A DNA stretch of 64,000 nucleotides from JANNSO01 sp964485395 (lineage in GTDB: Bacteria; Spirochaetota; Spirochaetia; Treponematales; UBA12059): NCBI GenBank assembly GCA_964485395.1, contig CAZAJF010000004.1:1-64000 (forward strand), read 5' to 3'. Positions 42,274 through 51,379 of the stretch are shown here, one piece after another; within the stretch, counting starts at the first letter, position 1, and the number at the start of each line of letters is the position of its first letter. The notes beneath the pieces were generated by a model, which was not told the origin of the DNA, did no database searches, and saw only the letters and a list, made by a program, of their open reading frames with translations. Both the position numbers and the translations under genes were made by a program.

Positions 42274-43977
42274 CTAGCGATACCCCACGGCAATGTCATC
42301 GATGCTCAATGTGCCGGACTCGTTGAGGAAGGCCGTAAAGTCGATTGACCGGACCTCGTTTCCATTGATTTTCTCTTCTAAGGAAAAATCCGCCCACGAG
42401 AAGCTGCCCGTATGCCCGGCAACGGCGAAGCGCTTCTTGCCGGACTTTTCGGTGATGATGAAACCGACGTAACTTCCCCCGAACTGCGATCCTTCCGTGC
42501 GGATAGCCTGTCCCCGGGCTTTGTATCGCAACGTCAGCGTACCGTTTTTGATGGATACAGGCCGACTCAAGCAGTACCAGTAATTGGTCGCGGCGTCCGC
42601 GATGAACGTATATGAAACGGAACCGGAACCGGGATCGGTTTTGTCGAAGGCAAGATGCGAGGAAGTGCCGCCTTTGCCGCTGGTCGCGCCAAGCTCAAGG
42701 GAAAATTCTTTCGGATAATCCTGACCGGCCGCGTCACCCTCGAAACCCTCAAAAAACGAATCGACCGCGGGAATTGCGGCGGGATTTGCGCTTGAGTAAC
42801 CGGCTACGGCACCCTCGCGTACGATGGCATCGGACTCGGAAGCAAGCTTTTCTACCAGCACCGGCGCATATGTGCTAAAATCAGGGTAAGCCGCACGATT
42901 TTTTTGATACTCTTCGAGCAAGGCAATGACTCGCCCGATTGGATAGAATCCTCTTCGGCGCTCCGATTTTATTTCCTGCTCCGCCTCGTTCGCGGAGAGA
43001 ATACCGAGTTCACGCTCCGCCAGGATGCACGCTGCGCGGAGGACAAGCTCATTCAAGAATACAGGCATGGCACCATACGCCTGGGAATCCATAATACTGC
43101 GTACCGGCTTAAAAATAGCCTCGAGACCGGAGGCAAGGCGGGAATCGTGCGATACAGCCTCCACGGCGGGATTCACGAAGGAATGGCCGAACTCATGCAG
43201 GCCGAGCATTGCTAAATCTTGCCCCGACGGAAAACCGGGTTGACCGTCGGCCGAACCCATCGCGCGCACGATCTGATAAATATTCAGCGTCTTTATGCCC
43301 TCGCTATTTTCCCGCACTATGCTGAAACCGTAGCCGCCGCCTGGAAACATCGCCGGCGCAAGCAGGAATCGATAGACAATGGGAAATTCGGACTTTCCAT
43401 AAAAACCCGCGAGCCATGCGGCTATAGGTTCCGCGTTAAAATCCTTGCTTGCCTCCGTAAGCCAACGTCGATAATCGCCTTCGTGGGCAAGAAGGAAATT
43501 CTTGAACGCGCTCTCCAGGTAAAGAGCCGTGAGGGATTTACCGAACGAATCGAGCTTTGCCTTTCCGCCGGCGCGTTGCTTCAGGTAATCGGACCAGCCA
43601 GCTTTCGGAGCAAGCATCGCGGTGCCGCCTTCAAGGCTCAGCGCGAATCCCGGAGGCGCGTCATAGGAAAAACCCCGATCGGTGAACGATTGGCTCAACT
43701 TGAATGCGAGCGTCTTCGCATACGGCTTAAAATACTCCGAAAGCTCGTTCAGGTATATATTGTATTCACTGTTCGGGCGGGACTCGGTCAGCCAGGTCGT
43801 GGCCGATTGCACGCCTGAAAGCAGCTCGATACGCGGATCTATCTCGAAAATAATATTCTCCGAGAGCTTCATGGAAAATTCAGGGAATTTCGATTCATCT
43901 GCGACGGTGGTTTTTCGGGTGGCGCAGGAACTAAAGGCCGCTATGCACAGAACGCTGAATAAAAATATTCTTTTCAT
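42274..43977 (-). CDS. DUF4932-like putative metalloprotease lipoprotein
   Basis: 567 residues. The lipoprotein signal ends AFSSC. The middle has a gluzincin-type zinc motif HEFGHSFVNP (in LAMLGLHEFGHSFVNPAVEA), a pattern of DUF4932 proteins, with NELVLRAACILAERELG downstream. The last 150 residues look like a jelly-roll carbohydrate-binding domain (SVSYTFIADAATNYWYCLSR, SWADFSLEEKINGNEVRSID). So probably a surface peptidase with a binding module; the activity is not shown. A TTGACC - 18 - TAGGCT pair ends 6 bases before the ATG and no Shine-Dalgarno is seen. Confidence 0.8.
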   Translation of the reverse strand: MKRIFLFSVLCIAAFSSCATRKTTVADESKFPEFSMKLSENIIFEIDPRIELLSGVQSATTWLTESRPNSEYNIYLNELSEYFKPYAKTLAFKLSQSFTDRGFSYDAPPGFALSLEGGTAMLAPKAGWSDYLKQRAGGKAKLDSFGKSLTALYLESAFKNFLLAHEGDYRRWLTEASKDFNAEPIAAWLAGFYGKSEFPIVYRFLLAPAMFPGGGYGFSIVRENSEGIKTLNIYQIVRAMGSADGQPGFPSGQDLAMLGLHEFGHSFVNPAVEAVSHDSRLASGLEAIFKPVRSIMDSQAYGAMPVFLNELVLRAACILAERELGILSANEAEQEIKSERRRGFYPIGRVIALLEEYQKNRAAYPDFSTYAPVLVEKLASESDAIVREGAVAGYSSANPAAIPAVDSFFEGFEGDAAGQDYPKEFSLELGATSGKGGTSSHLAFDKTDPGSGSVSYTFIADAATNYWYCLSRPVSIKNGTLTLRYKARGQAIRTEGSQFGGSYVGFIITEKSGKKRFAVAGHTGSFSWADFSLEEKINGNEVRSIDFTAFLNESGTLSIDDIAVGYR

Positions 43978-43983
43978 GCATCG

Positions 43984-44013
43984 AGCCTACTCCGCGGACC
44001 TTGGGCGGGTCAA
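43984..44013 (-). promoter_or_regulatory. Promoter candidate placed for a leaderless lipoprotein mRNA
   Basis: On the minus strand TTGACC (44013-44008), 18-base spacer, TAGGCT (43989-43984), then 6 bases to the ATG at 43977. Confidence 0.42.
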
Positions 44014-44073
44014 CATCACTCGACGGGGATTTCCTCGGCCATTCGGTCAAATTATTATAAAATTCTCCCGTCA

Positions 44074-44113
44074 TAAAAAACGCGGCGGCTTTCTGGAAGA
44101 AAACCGCCGCGTC
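44074..44113 (-). terminator. Terminator of the DEAD-box helicase gene
   Basis: On the minus strand ACGCGGCGG and CCGCCGCGT arms, with inner TTTTC/GAAAG pairs, are followed by TTTTTTATG. It lies 25 bases after the helicase stop. Confidence 0.88.
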
Positions 44114-44138
44114 ATATAATTTCATCACATTTTAAAAA

Positions 44139-46016
44139 CTAGCGGGGACCGGGCCTGGGGCCGGGTTTCGGGCCGCTCTTGCTCCACGGCTTGCGATCGC
44201 CGCCGTAGGCGTTGCTCTTGCCCTTGTTGCCGTACGGAGGCCTTCGCGGAGGACCGTCGCCTCCCTTGGGAGTAGCCAGGCGCACGAAGGGAGAACCGCG
44301 CTGCTTTCGCGCCTCGTTTATGGCGCGCTCGGCGGCCTCGAACGGTACCGTGGCAAACGAGAAATTCTCGAGCACCTCGATGGAGTCCACGAGCTTGTCC
44401 GGCAATCCCGTCAGCTTCTTTACGACTTCGGCGATGTCCTTGGGCCATACGCCGTCGCGTTTACCCAAGCCCACGTAGAGCCTCGCGGTACCGGTGGAAT
44501 CCACTGAAACATCGCGAACCTCGCCGTAGCGCCTGGGGTCGAGATCGTTGGCGTAGGCCGCTGCGGCGAGCGCGGCAAGGGCGTCGCGGGGAGACAGGCT
44601 GCCGAGAATCTCGTCCGCCAGGGAGTAAAACGCCTTGGCGTACTTAGGGGCTACGACGGTGGCTTCGGGTTTGCCCGAAGAATCCTCCGAGGCATCCTCC
44701 TGGCTTTCCAATGCCGCTGCCGGGGCGGAGGCATCGACGGGGATATCGGAAGATCCGTCGGAGGTAAGCTTTGCCTTGCCGACCAGGTTGCCGTCTTCGT
44801 CGGTGTCCACTTCCAGGGCAAGGCCCAGAACGTTTGCCGCGGCTTCCATGGTCTTGAGGCAGATACGCGATCGCTTGGCCTGGATCACGTCGCTGACTGT
44901 GGGCACGGCGCCCTTGCGGAGACCGTCGCCCGAGGCTTTCTTGAGCGCGAACAGGCGCCGGTATTCGTCGGGCGTAACGAAGGTAATCGCAGTACCCTTG
45001 TTTCCGGCTCGGCCGGTTCGGCCGATGCGGTGCGTATACGACTCGGTATCATAAGGTAAGTTAAAATTCACAACATGCGTCAGGTTGGCGATGTCGATGC
45101 CGCGCGCGGCTACGTCGGTAGCCACGAGCACGAGCGTCTTTTTCTCGCGGAAGCGCGCCAGGATGCGTTCGCGCATGTCCTGGGAAACGTCGCCGTGCAA
45201 AGCCTCGGCAGCGTAGCCTCGCTCGTCCAGCGCGCGTGCGACGCCGTCGGTCTCCACTTTTGTATGACAGAACACGAGGCCGTAAAACTGGTCCTCGGAA
45301 TCAACGATGCGGCAGAGGGCTTCCAGCTTGTCGCGGTCGCGAACCTCGAGCCAGATCTGGTCGGTAAGACCGGCCTGAACCGGGTTGGTCATGTCTTCCA
45401 CGACCTCGAAGTTGCCCAGTCTGTGCTTTGCTATGCGCATGATGGCTTGCGGCATGGTGGCGGAGAACAGAACCACGCGGCGGGCGGGGTTCGCGGCATC
45501 CATGACGCGTTCGATATCCTCGATAAAGCCCATGTCCAGCATTTCGTCGGCCTCGTCCAGCACGAGCCATTCAAGACCGGACAGGTCCAGCGTCTTGCGC
45601 TCGATGTGGTCGAGGACGCGTCCGGGGGTTCCGACCACGATGTCCACGCCGCGGGAAAGCCTCCGGAGCTGCTCGCTCATGGATGCGCCGCCGTAAATCG
45701 TAGCGATGCGGGGATTGGGGCCGATTACGAAGCTGGCGATCTCGCCGGACACCTGCAAGGCAAGCTCGCGGGTGGGAACCAGGATGAGGGCGCGCACTTT
45801 AGGCGCGGCGGTAGCCATGCGGTCTACGAGAGGCAGTCCGAAGGCAGCGGTTTTACCGGTACCGGTGCGGGCACGGGCAAGAAGGTTAACGGTGCTGTTG
45901 AGCATTCGCGGAATCGCCAATGCCTGAATGGGAGTAGGTTCCTCGAAGCCTTTTTTGGCCAGAGCCTGCATAACCTGGGCCGATAGGCCAAAGTCAGCGA
46001 ACGTTAGAGTAGTCAT
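44139..46016 (-). CDS. DEAD-box RNA helicase with DbpA-type RNA-binding domain
   Basis: 625 residues. Helicase core: Q motif FEEPTPIQALAIP, Walker A ARTGTGKTAAF, DEAD box VLDEADEML, SAT, then RGIDIANLTHVVNFNLPYD and HRIGRTGRAG. A DbpA-like RNA-binding domain follows (RLYVGLGKRDGVWPKDIAEV, SFATVPFEAAERAI), and the tail is Gly/Pro/Lys/Arg-rich. It resembles DeaD/CsdA, which unwinds structured RNA during ribosome assembly and in the cold. The ATG at 46016 follows AAGGATTTTG; a 34-codon upstream extension is open but unlikely. Confidence 0.94.
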   Translation of the reverse strand: MTTLTFADFGLSAQVMQALAKKGFEEPTPIQALAIPRMLNSTVNLLARARTGTGKTAAFGLPLVDRMATAAPKVRALILVPTRELALQVSGEIASFVIGPNPRIATIYGGASMSEQLRRLSRGVDIVVGTPGRVLDHIERKTLDLSGLEWLVLDEADEMLDMGFIEDIERVMDAANPARRVVLFSATMPQAIMRIAKHRLGNFEVVEDMTNPVQAGLTDQIWLEVRDRDKLEALCRIVDSEDQFYGLVFCHTKVETDGVARALDERGYAAEALHGDVSQDMRERILARFREKKTLVLVATDVAARGIDIANLTHVVNFNLPYDTESYTHRIGRTGRAGNKGTAITFVTPDEYRRLFALKKASGDGLRKGAVPTVSDVIQAKRSRICLKTMEAAANVLGLALEVDTDEDGNLVGKAKLTSDGSSDIPVDASAPAAALESQEDASEDSSGKPEATVVAPKYAKAFYSLADEILGSLSPRDALAALAAAAYANDLDPRRYGEVRDVSVDSTGTARLYVGLGKRDGVWPKDIAEVVKKLTGLPDKLVDSIEVLENFSFATVPFEAAERAINEARKQRGSPFVRLATPKGGDGPPRRPPYGNKGKSNAYGGDRKPWSKSGPKPGPRPGPR

Positions 46017-46406
46017 CAAAATCCTTATGGAGCTAAAATTTCTCGCGGGTTCGGCACATTGCCGAAAAGCGGCATGCTTTTCGACTTCGCATGCGCAAAC
46101 TCTTTGTTTTGCGCGCATACGTTCATAAAGTGGCCCTCAAAAATCGCTCAGTGTCTTTTGATGGCTACTACAGCAGTGGGGAGTCGATCCCTCAAGATAG
46201 ATACAGTATATACTTTTTGCGCGATCGCGTCCACCCGTTGCGGTACTTTACGGTTTTTCGCGAAACTTGCGGTGCAACTCCTTACCAAAAAGCAATAAGG
46301 TTAGAAAGACGCGCGACCGCCCCAAGCAGGCGACAGCCCATGGCGTACAGAGTTGCGCCCTTCACCTAACGATGAAGGGCGCAACGGCTATCCCGCAAAA
46401 ACCTGT
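46017..46406. other. Long structured region upstream of the helicase gene
   Basis: 390 bases without a credible gene. Close to the helicase start are several inverted repeats on the minus strand (GCATGC..GCATGC, GCCGC TTTTC GGC), so the mRNA may have a long structured leader as deaD does in E. coli. At the far end is a perfect 13-pair hairpin GTTGCGCCCTTCA/TGAAGGGCGCAAC (46352-46385) just beyond the stop of the next lipoprotein gene; it has no T-run. I could not place a convincing promoter. Confidence 0.5.
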
Positions 46407-47018
46407 TTACTTGATGGTAACCGCCAGATTCGGCTTGGAAACGCCCAAACTGGCTCCCGTAGCCGGTCCGCCCAGGTATCGAACGGTTCCTTCAATATCA
46501 AAGGAAAAATCGAGAGTGCAGCCTTCGCTGATGGCGAGCGACTGGCTCAAGGAAACCGCGCCGGTTGTGTTTGCGCCCCATACATACACGGTCTGGTCCA
46601 AAGTTTGGCTGCCGGTTCCCGTGTAGGTTATTTCCGCATCCACGATGGAACCATCGACGTTCAGCACGGGACCGATGGTAAGGCGCACAAACTCATAGGT
46701 ACCGATTTTCGCCGGGAGCACATTCGTAAATGCAACCGGGGCACTGATATCTTTTTCTTCGCCTGCTTCGCTTTCCCAAAGCGTGAATTTATCGTTCTCG
46801 GAATTGCCTATCTCGATCTTCTTGAATACGACGCGGTATGCGTCGATTTTGGTTACTACGTCTCCGTTTGAAACCGCTCGAACAAGGGCTGTGCCCAGGT
46901 TTGCGTTAATCGCGATGGTCGTAAATTCAGGCGTTAAACCGGCATTGCCGCACCCTGAAAGAAAAAGGCTCAGCGCCGCGATTACCATGATGGAAATTGT
47001 CGTTGTTCTGCGAATCAT
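46407..47018 (-). CDS. Lipoprotein of unknown function (DUF4382-like pattern)
   Basis: 203 residues. The ATG at 47018 is chosen for the GGAGGAATC upstream; the signal ends LFLSGC (lipobox). The mature protein is beta-rich: IDAYRVVFKKIEIGNSENDK, FTLWESEAGEEKDISAPVAF, TNVLPAKIGTYEFVRLTIGP. This order resembles DUF4382 lipoproteins, whose function is unknown. It is followed by a perfect hairpin and then the helicase leader. Confidence 0.72.
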   Translation of the reverse strand: MIRRTTTISIMVIAALSLFLSGCGNAGLTPEFTTIAINANLGTALVRAVSNGDVVTKIDAYRVVFKKIEIGNSENDKFTLWESEAGEEKDISAPVAFTNVLPAKIGTYEFVRLTIGPVLNVDGSIVDAEITYTGTGSQTLDQTVYVWGANTTGAVSLSQSLAISEGCTLDFSFDIEGTVRYLGGPATGASLGVSKPNLAVTIK

Positions 47019-47178
47019 ATGATTCCTCCATAGATTGAATCTTGGTTCGGCCGCACAGGCAGCCGTGTCGCTCCCTAGCGACCCATACATCAATGAACGA
47101 TGGTTAAACCAGATTCATTCGCGGATTTTATTAAAAACATCCCAAAAGGCAAAACGGATATTCCAATTCAGGTAAATA

Positions 47179-48303
47179 TCAAAAGCGGAAGCGAATTCCC
47201 GCGAATGGTGCAAGATCGAGCATCTGATTGCCATCCCATGCGGCCATCACCAATCCTGCCCGTGCGCCAAGGTCCATCCCAAAGAATTTGGTTGGATTCC
47301 ACTGAATCTCGGAACGCAAACCTGCTTCCGGTCGGATGTAGGCAACTACCTGGGGAGATACATACCCGGCGAAAATGCTTGCTCCCGCGCTGACGCCGAT
47401 GCGCGCGATAAAGGCCGGAGACAGCCTGAGTTTCCAGGCGGCTTGGACAAGGGCGGAAGTTTGCAATACCGTTATGCCGTTAGCTACGAACGCCACACCT
47501 GTTTTTTGAATAAGGGGACTGGACTCGAGAAGAAAACCTAGGCCGAATCCTTTCGCCGTTTCTTTTCCGCTTATCTCGATACCCGCCCGCAAAGCCGGGC
47601 GGAGCCACTGCCCAAAAGCAAGATAGAAAAACCTGCAGCTTAAATTTCCGGCTACGGTCAGCCTCGGTTCTACCGAAGCTGGAGCCTGTATCTCCACCAC
47701 GCGTTCCACGGGAACTTCCCTCTCGACGATTACTTCTTTTTCCACGTACACGATATCGGGCGGCCGAACCTCAAGCCGGGCGTCGATTGCCGCGGCAAAT
47801 TCCCGTGCGCTCGCCTCGGCCTCGTCAAAAATCATGCTGTTGGATGGAAGCCTGGAAAAAACCATGTGTCGGGTCGCACCGGTTTCCGTTTCCACAAGTT
47901 CTTGATAGAGCCCGAGGTCTGAACCGGTGCTGATCAAATAACCCCAGATAAAATGGTCAGCGCCCAAAGCCTTGGCTGCGGCGCGCAAGGCTTCCATTCC
48001 CGGTCCGGACTCTCCTGCGGCGGCAGAAAGTTTTTTATACGCTTCCTCCACTGCAAACTTTTCGCACAGAAGGAATCGCCCTCTCGCCGCTATATTCACG
48101 CGAAGCATGTCGGGCACGGCATAAGCGGCAAAGGCGTGCTCGGGCCGCAACGCCCCTTCCCTGGCGCCGTAAGGAAAAACGGCGATGACCCGGGCTAAAG
48201 CTTGCTCTGCGCCCTGCCCTTGCGCCGCGGCCGGCGCTTGCCGCGCAAATGATGAACCCAGGAACGCAAAAATAAAAATCAAGGCAGCAAAAAACCGCTT
48301 CAT
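47179..48303 (-). CDS. TolB/CsgG-like and outer-membrane-barrel protein
   Basis: 374 residues with a signal peptide. The N-terminal part resembles the TolB/CsgG nucleotide-free alpha/beta domain (RVIAVFPYGAREGALRPEHA, ARGRFLLCEKFAVEEAYKKL, AKALGADHFIWGYLIST). A charged repeat linker (YVEKEVIVEREVPVERVVEI) leads to a C-terminal beta-barrel with alternating strands, ending in Phe (APFAGIRFRF), as outer-membrane proteins do. The start overlaps the upstream FecR-PQQ gene by 4 bases. Third gene of the sigma operon and a likely target or sensor at the outer membrane. Confidence 0.75.
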   Translation of the reverse strand: MKRFFAALIFIFAFLGSSFARQAPAAAQGQGAEQALARVIAVFPYGAREGALRPEHAFAAYAVPDMLRVNIAARGRFLLCEKFAVEEAYKKLSAAAGESGPGMEALRAAAKALGADHFIWGYLISTGSDLGLYQELVETETGATRHMVFSRLPSNSMIFDEAEASAREFAAAIDARLEVRPPDIVYVEKEVIVEREVPVERVVEIQAPASVEPRLTVAGNLSCRFFYLAFGQWLRPALRAGIEISGKETAKGFGLGFLLESSPLIQKTGVAFVANGITVLQTSALVQAAWKLRLSPAFIARIGVSAGASIFAGYVSPQVVAYIRPEAGLRSEIQWNPTKFFGMDLGARAGLVMAAWDGNQMLDLAPFAGIRFRF

Positions 48304-50081
48304 CGTCCCGCCTTCCAGCTGGTGATCGCTCCATCGAGGCCGAGCGTGTAGGCTGCGCCGCCGAAAGTCGCGGCAGCCCGATAATTGCCTGCTTCAAGGA
48401 GTATACTTTTATAACCTACGCCGAGAGGATCGAGCATCCAGACGCCTTCCGTGCCGAACAGCGCAATTTTACCGTCAAGCATCATGCACGACAGCAAGAC
48501 GCCTAAGTCAGCGTCGATTCTCTCGGTTTTGCCCGTCGTCCCCAGCAGCCATATTCCGATCGCATCCTGGTAAACGACCAGGTTTCCGAATACTTCCGGC
48601 CTATGCCCGAGCGGGGGCTTGAACGACGAGCGCCAGGAAAGGGTTCCGCTGTTTTTATCGATGGCATACCAGTTGCCGGAAGCGTCGCCGTCAAGCAGGG
48701 TTTGCCCGTCCCCCAGCAGAACAGGTTCGTCGCCGACGAATTTCCCGTCAGCCTTGAACGACCAGGTCTTGCCTGATCCGTCGGCTCTGTGCGCCACAAG
48801 GGTCCTGTCCACGTTGCTGACGATGATCAGATCGTCGATCAGCAGCGGCGTCCCGTACATGCCGAAACCTTCCCGGTCGCGGATGGTCCCCAGCGACCTG
48901 CCCGTCGCGGGGTCCAGCATGTAAAGCCGACCATCCGCCGAGGCCAGCGCAAGAACTCCCCGGCTTAGGCTCAACCGGGAAAAAGAGGCGGGACCTGTTT
49001 CCGTACGCCACTTTTCGGTTCCTGTCTGCGCGTCCACGCAGCGGAGGCTTGTCCCAAAAAGCATGTACACATCGGCATCCAGCAACAAGACATCCGGCTT
49101 TTCTTCCAGCTCAAGCGTGAATCTCCGGGAGCCCTTAACCGAATCGAACAGGCTCAAGCCTTTTTCATCGAACACCGCGAGGGTATTCCCCGATGCCTCG
49201 ATCCGGGAGGCTTTCTCAAGGCCCTGAGGTTTCTTCCACGGGCTCGCAACCAGAGCCCGTCGCGCCGGAGCCGCGATCGCGGTTTTCGCCTCCGGGATTC
49301 GTTGCGGCACCGGAAGTAAAGACGGTATCGCATCGGGGCCACCAGTTCGGATTCCTGGAAAATCAACCGCGTCCCCGGACGAATTTATCGGCGCGCCGCC
49401 GGGTCCGCTTATAGTTATGCTATTCCCGGCTTCAAGCCTCATGGAGGCGCCGCCCCCTGATGGGGTAAACAGTACGGCGCCTTCCAGACAGGCAAGCGCG
49501 AAAGAATCCGGGCTTACCCGCATGCTCAAAACGGTTCCGACCGGCACCACCGATCCAAACCTGGTTTCGATGATGAAAGCCCCCAGGGAATCCGAATGCT
49601 CGATATGCACGGTACCAAACTCAAGCCGGTACCTGAAGCCTGAATCCCCGGACAACGCCCTCAACGGCCGCTGGCTTATGAAAACTTCACTCTCAGGCCC
49701 CAGCATCACGAGTTCACCCAGAGTCTTGAAGCGCGCCTGCCCACGAATCGCAGTAATAATCTTGAAAGGCTTTTTATATTCTTGCGTCGCAACCTGCGTT
49801 TCGGCTTCGCCATCCAGGGATACAATCAACGGAGCATCGAGCGTCGAGCTGCCCTTCAGGAAAATGCTTCCTCCGATTATGGCGGCAAGAAACATGGCGG
49901 CCGCGGGAATCCAAATAATAAAAGCGACTTTGCGCTTGGGTTTACTGGCGGGCCTGATTGCCGAAGCCGGGTCAAAGCCGTTCATCCAGAGATCAAAACG
50001 CTTGCGCGGAAGTTCTGCCCGGCGATAGTCGGAAAGGAGTACGTTCAGCTCGCTGTCGCTTGGCAGGCGTTCAAGTTTCAT
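48300..50081 (-). CDS. FecR-domain and PQQ-propeller membrane protein, probable anti-sigma factor
   Basis: 593 residues. A short cytoplasmic N-terminus (about 55 residues, Arg/Lys-rich) is followed by one membrane segment (VAFIIWIPAAAMFLAAIIGG), a FecR-type domain (about 95-210: GQARFKTLGELVMLGPESEV, GAFIIETRFGSVVPVGTVLS) and a C-terminal PQQ-type propeller of about 300 residues (LRCVDAQTGTEKWRTETGPA, LYMLDPATGRSLGTI, WYAIDKNSGTLSWRSSF). The ATG at 50081 follows GGGGGAGGA and overlaps the sigma gene by 11 bases. FecR proteins transmit an envelope signal to an ECF sigma factor; the propeller in the same chain is unusual. Confidence 0.8.
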   Translation of the reverse strand: MKLERLPSDSELNVLLSDYRRAELPRKRFDLWMNGFDPASAIRPASKPKRKVAFIIWIPAAAMFLAAIIGGSIFLKGSSTLDAPLIVSLDGEAETQVATQEYKKPFKIITAIRGQARFKTLGELVMLGPESEVFISQRPLRALSGDSGFRYRLEFGTVHIEHSDSLGAFIIETRFGSVVPVGTVLSMRVSPDSFALACLEGAVLFTPSGGGASMRLEAGNSITISGPGGAPINSSGDAVDFPGIRTGGPDAIPSLLPVPQRIPEAKTAIAAPARRALVASPWKKPQGLEKASRIEASGNTLAVFDEKGLSLFDSVKGSRRFTLELEEKPDVLLLDADVYMLFGTSLRCVDAQTGTEKWRTETGPASFSRLSLSRGVLALASADGRLYMLDPATGRSLGTIRDREGFGMYGTPLLIDDLIIVSNVDRTLVAHRADGSGKTWSFKADGKFVGDEPVLLGDGQTLLDGDASGNWYAIDKNSGTLSWRSSFKPPLGHRPEVFGNLVVYQDAIGIWLLGTTGKTERIDADLGVLLSCMMLDGKIALFGTEGVWMLDPLGVGYKSILLEAGNYRAAATFGGAAYTLGLDGAITSWKAGR

Positions 50082-50760
50082 CCGCGTAATCCTCCCCCGA
50101 TGTATTAACGATGCTTCCCTTTTTTTCATTCGCGGAAAGGGACAGGTGCAGGAATTCTTTTTTAAACGCGGACTTAGCCCTGAAAAGCCTGGATTCCAGG
50201 GCCTTTATGCTTATACCCAACGTTAACGCCGCCCGTGGATTGTCCATGCCTTGGGCAAATTTCACGTCCAGCAGGCTTCGATATTTTTCCGGCAGCCGTT
50301 CCATCGCCAATCCCACGAGATGCCGCCGCTCCTCGGCATCGGCGTATTCCACAAGGCGATCTTCGTGCCCACTGTCGGCGGAGGGCAGGTTTTCCAGCCA
50401 GGCATCGGCTTCCTCCACATTTCTGAACACGATGCGGCGCGAGGGAGCTCCGGCGGATCGGTAATAATCCCGAACCTTGTTCAGGGCTATGGTGATCAGG
50501 TAATTCTTGAGCTTTTTGGAATCCGAAAAGGCGGGTCGGTCGGCGCCTCGCAGAAAAGACAGATACGTATCTTGCAGCAGATCTTCCGCAATCTCGTCGC
50601 TGCCTGTCTTGTAGCGAAGAAGAGATAACAGATACCGATGATGATCCCAAAGCGCCTCCCGCAGTTCCGGTGCTACGCCGGAAGCCGAACCGCTGTCTGC
50701 CGCCAGGGAAAGAAAAACGAGACGGAGCAGCAAATCGCTGGGGGGTATGCTAAAAGGCAA
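50071..50760 (-). CDS. ECF-type RNA polymerase sigma factor (first of two)
   Basis: About 229 residues. Region 2: HHRYLLSLLRYKTGSDEIAE, DLLQDTYLSFLRG, KLKNYLITIALNKVRDYYRS. Region 4: GLAMERLPEKYRSLLDVKFA, QGMDNPRAALTLGISIKALE, SRLFRAKSAF. The start is unsure: the first codon in this frame is TTG at 50760 and no ATG lies near; a slightly later start is possible. It heads an operon with a FecR-PQQ protein and an outer-membrane protein. Its own target promoter is not identifiable here. Confidence 0.88.
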   Translation of the reverse strand: MPFSIPPSDLLLRLVFLSLAADSGSASGVAPELREALWDHHRYLLSLLRYKTGSDEIAEDLLQDTYLSFLRGADRPAFSDSKKLKNYLITIALNKVRDYYRSAGAPSRRIVFRNVEEADAWLENLPSADSGHEDRLVEYADAEERRHLVGLAMERLPEKYRSLLDVKFAQGMDNPRAALTLGISIKALESRLFRAKSAFKKEFLHLSLSANEKKGSIVNTSGEDYADET

Positions 50761-51052
50761 AATTACCGATCATGGGCGACTGCCCGCAGGCAAGGTAAGC
50801 CTGGTTCCTTCATAGTTTTTCGCGTTATCCATATACAATCCTTTTCGTGCGTCGCCGCAAACAGAATACTACCACGGCACGGACATTCTGCAAAGCAAGA
50901 ACAAGCGCCATGCCGAACGCAAGACAAACACTCGCGAATACTGCCGCCAAGCGAAAACTGCTCCTAAACAAACGCTAAAGTACTCGGTCAATACACCGAA
51001 AATTTAAACATGAAGCCCGATTCAATGGCGAATCGGCAAGAAGGAGATGGAC

Positions 51053-51247
51053 ATGAAGCAATACGCTATTAAAAGCACCGACACTTCGCCTTCGGTACTG
51101 GAACTTCTGAACGAGATTGAAAACGGTTTTGTGGTTCGCATCGTGCGCACGCGCGAAGACTGGGAAGACGTCAGCGAAGAATTCATGAGCTATGAATTGT
51201 TCGATACCTGCGTACGCACCGGTTACCTGGCGGAGATGTCGGCTTAA
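51053..51247 (+). CDS. Small protein of unknown function
   Basis: 64 residues, MKQYAIKSTDTSPSVLELLN..., acidic, no membrane segment, ending GYLAEMSA. AAGGAG sits 6 bases before the ATG at 51053; an ATG two codons earlier is too close to it. A small inverted repeat (CCGATTC ... GAATCGG, 51018-51036) ends just before the Shine-Dalgarno and could mask it. The protein is followed by a terminator, so it is a separate unit from ackA. I do not recognise the family. The clean signals speak for a real gene. Confidence 0.75.
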   Translation: MKQYAIKSTDTSPSVLELLNEIENGFVVRIVRTREDWEDVSEEFMSYELFDTCVRTGYLAEMSA

Positions 51248-51286
51248 GGCGAATTCTGACAGAAACGACAAGTACATAAAGTTGAT

Positions 51287-51330
51287 GAACCCCGTATAAA
51301 ATCCTTTTGGGTTTCGTGCGGGGTTCTTTG
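51287..51330 (+). terminator. Terminator after the small protein gene
   Basis: GAACCCCG and CGGGGTTC arms with an inner AAATCC/GGGTTT stem, followed by TTTG. The T-run is short. Confidence 0.65.
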
Positions 51331-51333
51331 AAT

Positions 51334-51362
51334 TTGTCATAAAACGATTCTCCGTATATACT
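51334..51362 (+). promoter_or_regulatory. Promoter of ackA
   Basis: TTGTCA (51334-51339), 17-base spacer, TATACT (51357-51362), 17 bases before the ATG. Close to the sigma70 consensus. Confidence 0.78.
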
Positions 51363-51379
51363 GACGAAAAGAGGAATCC

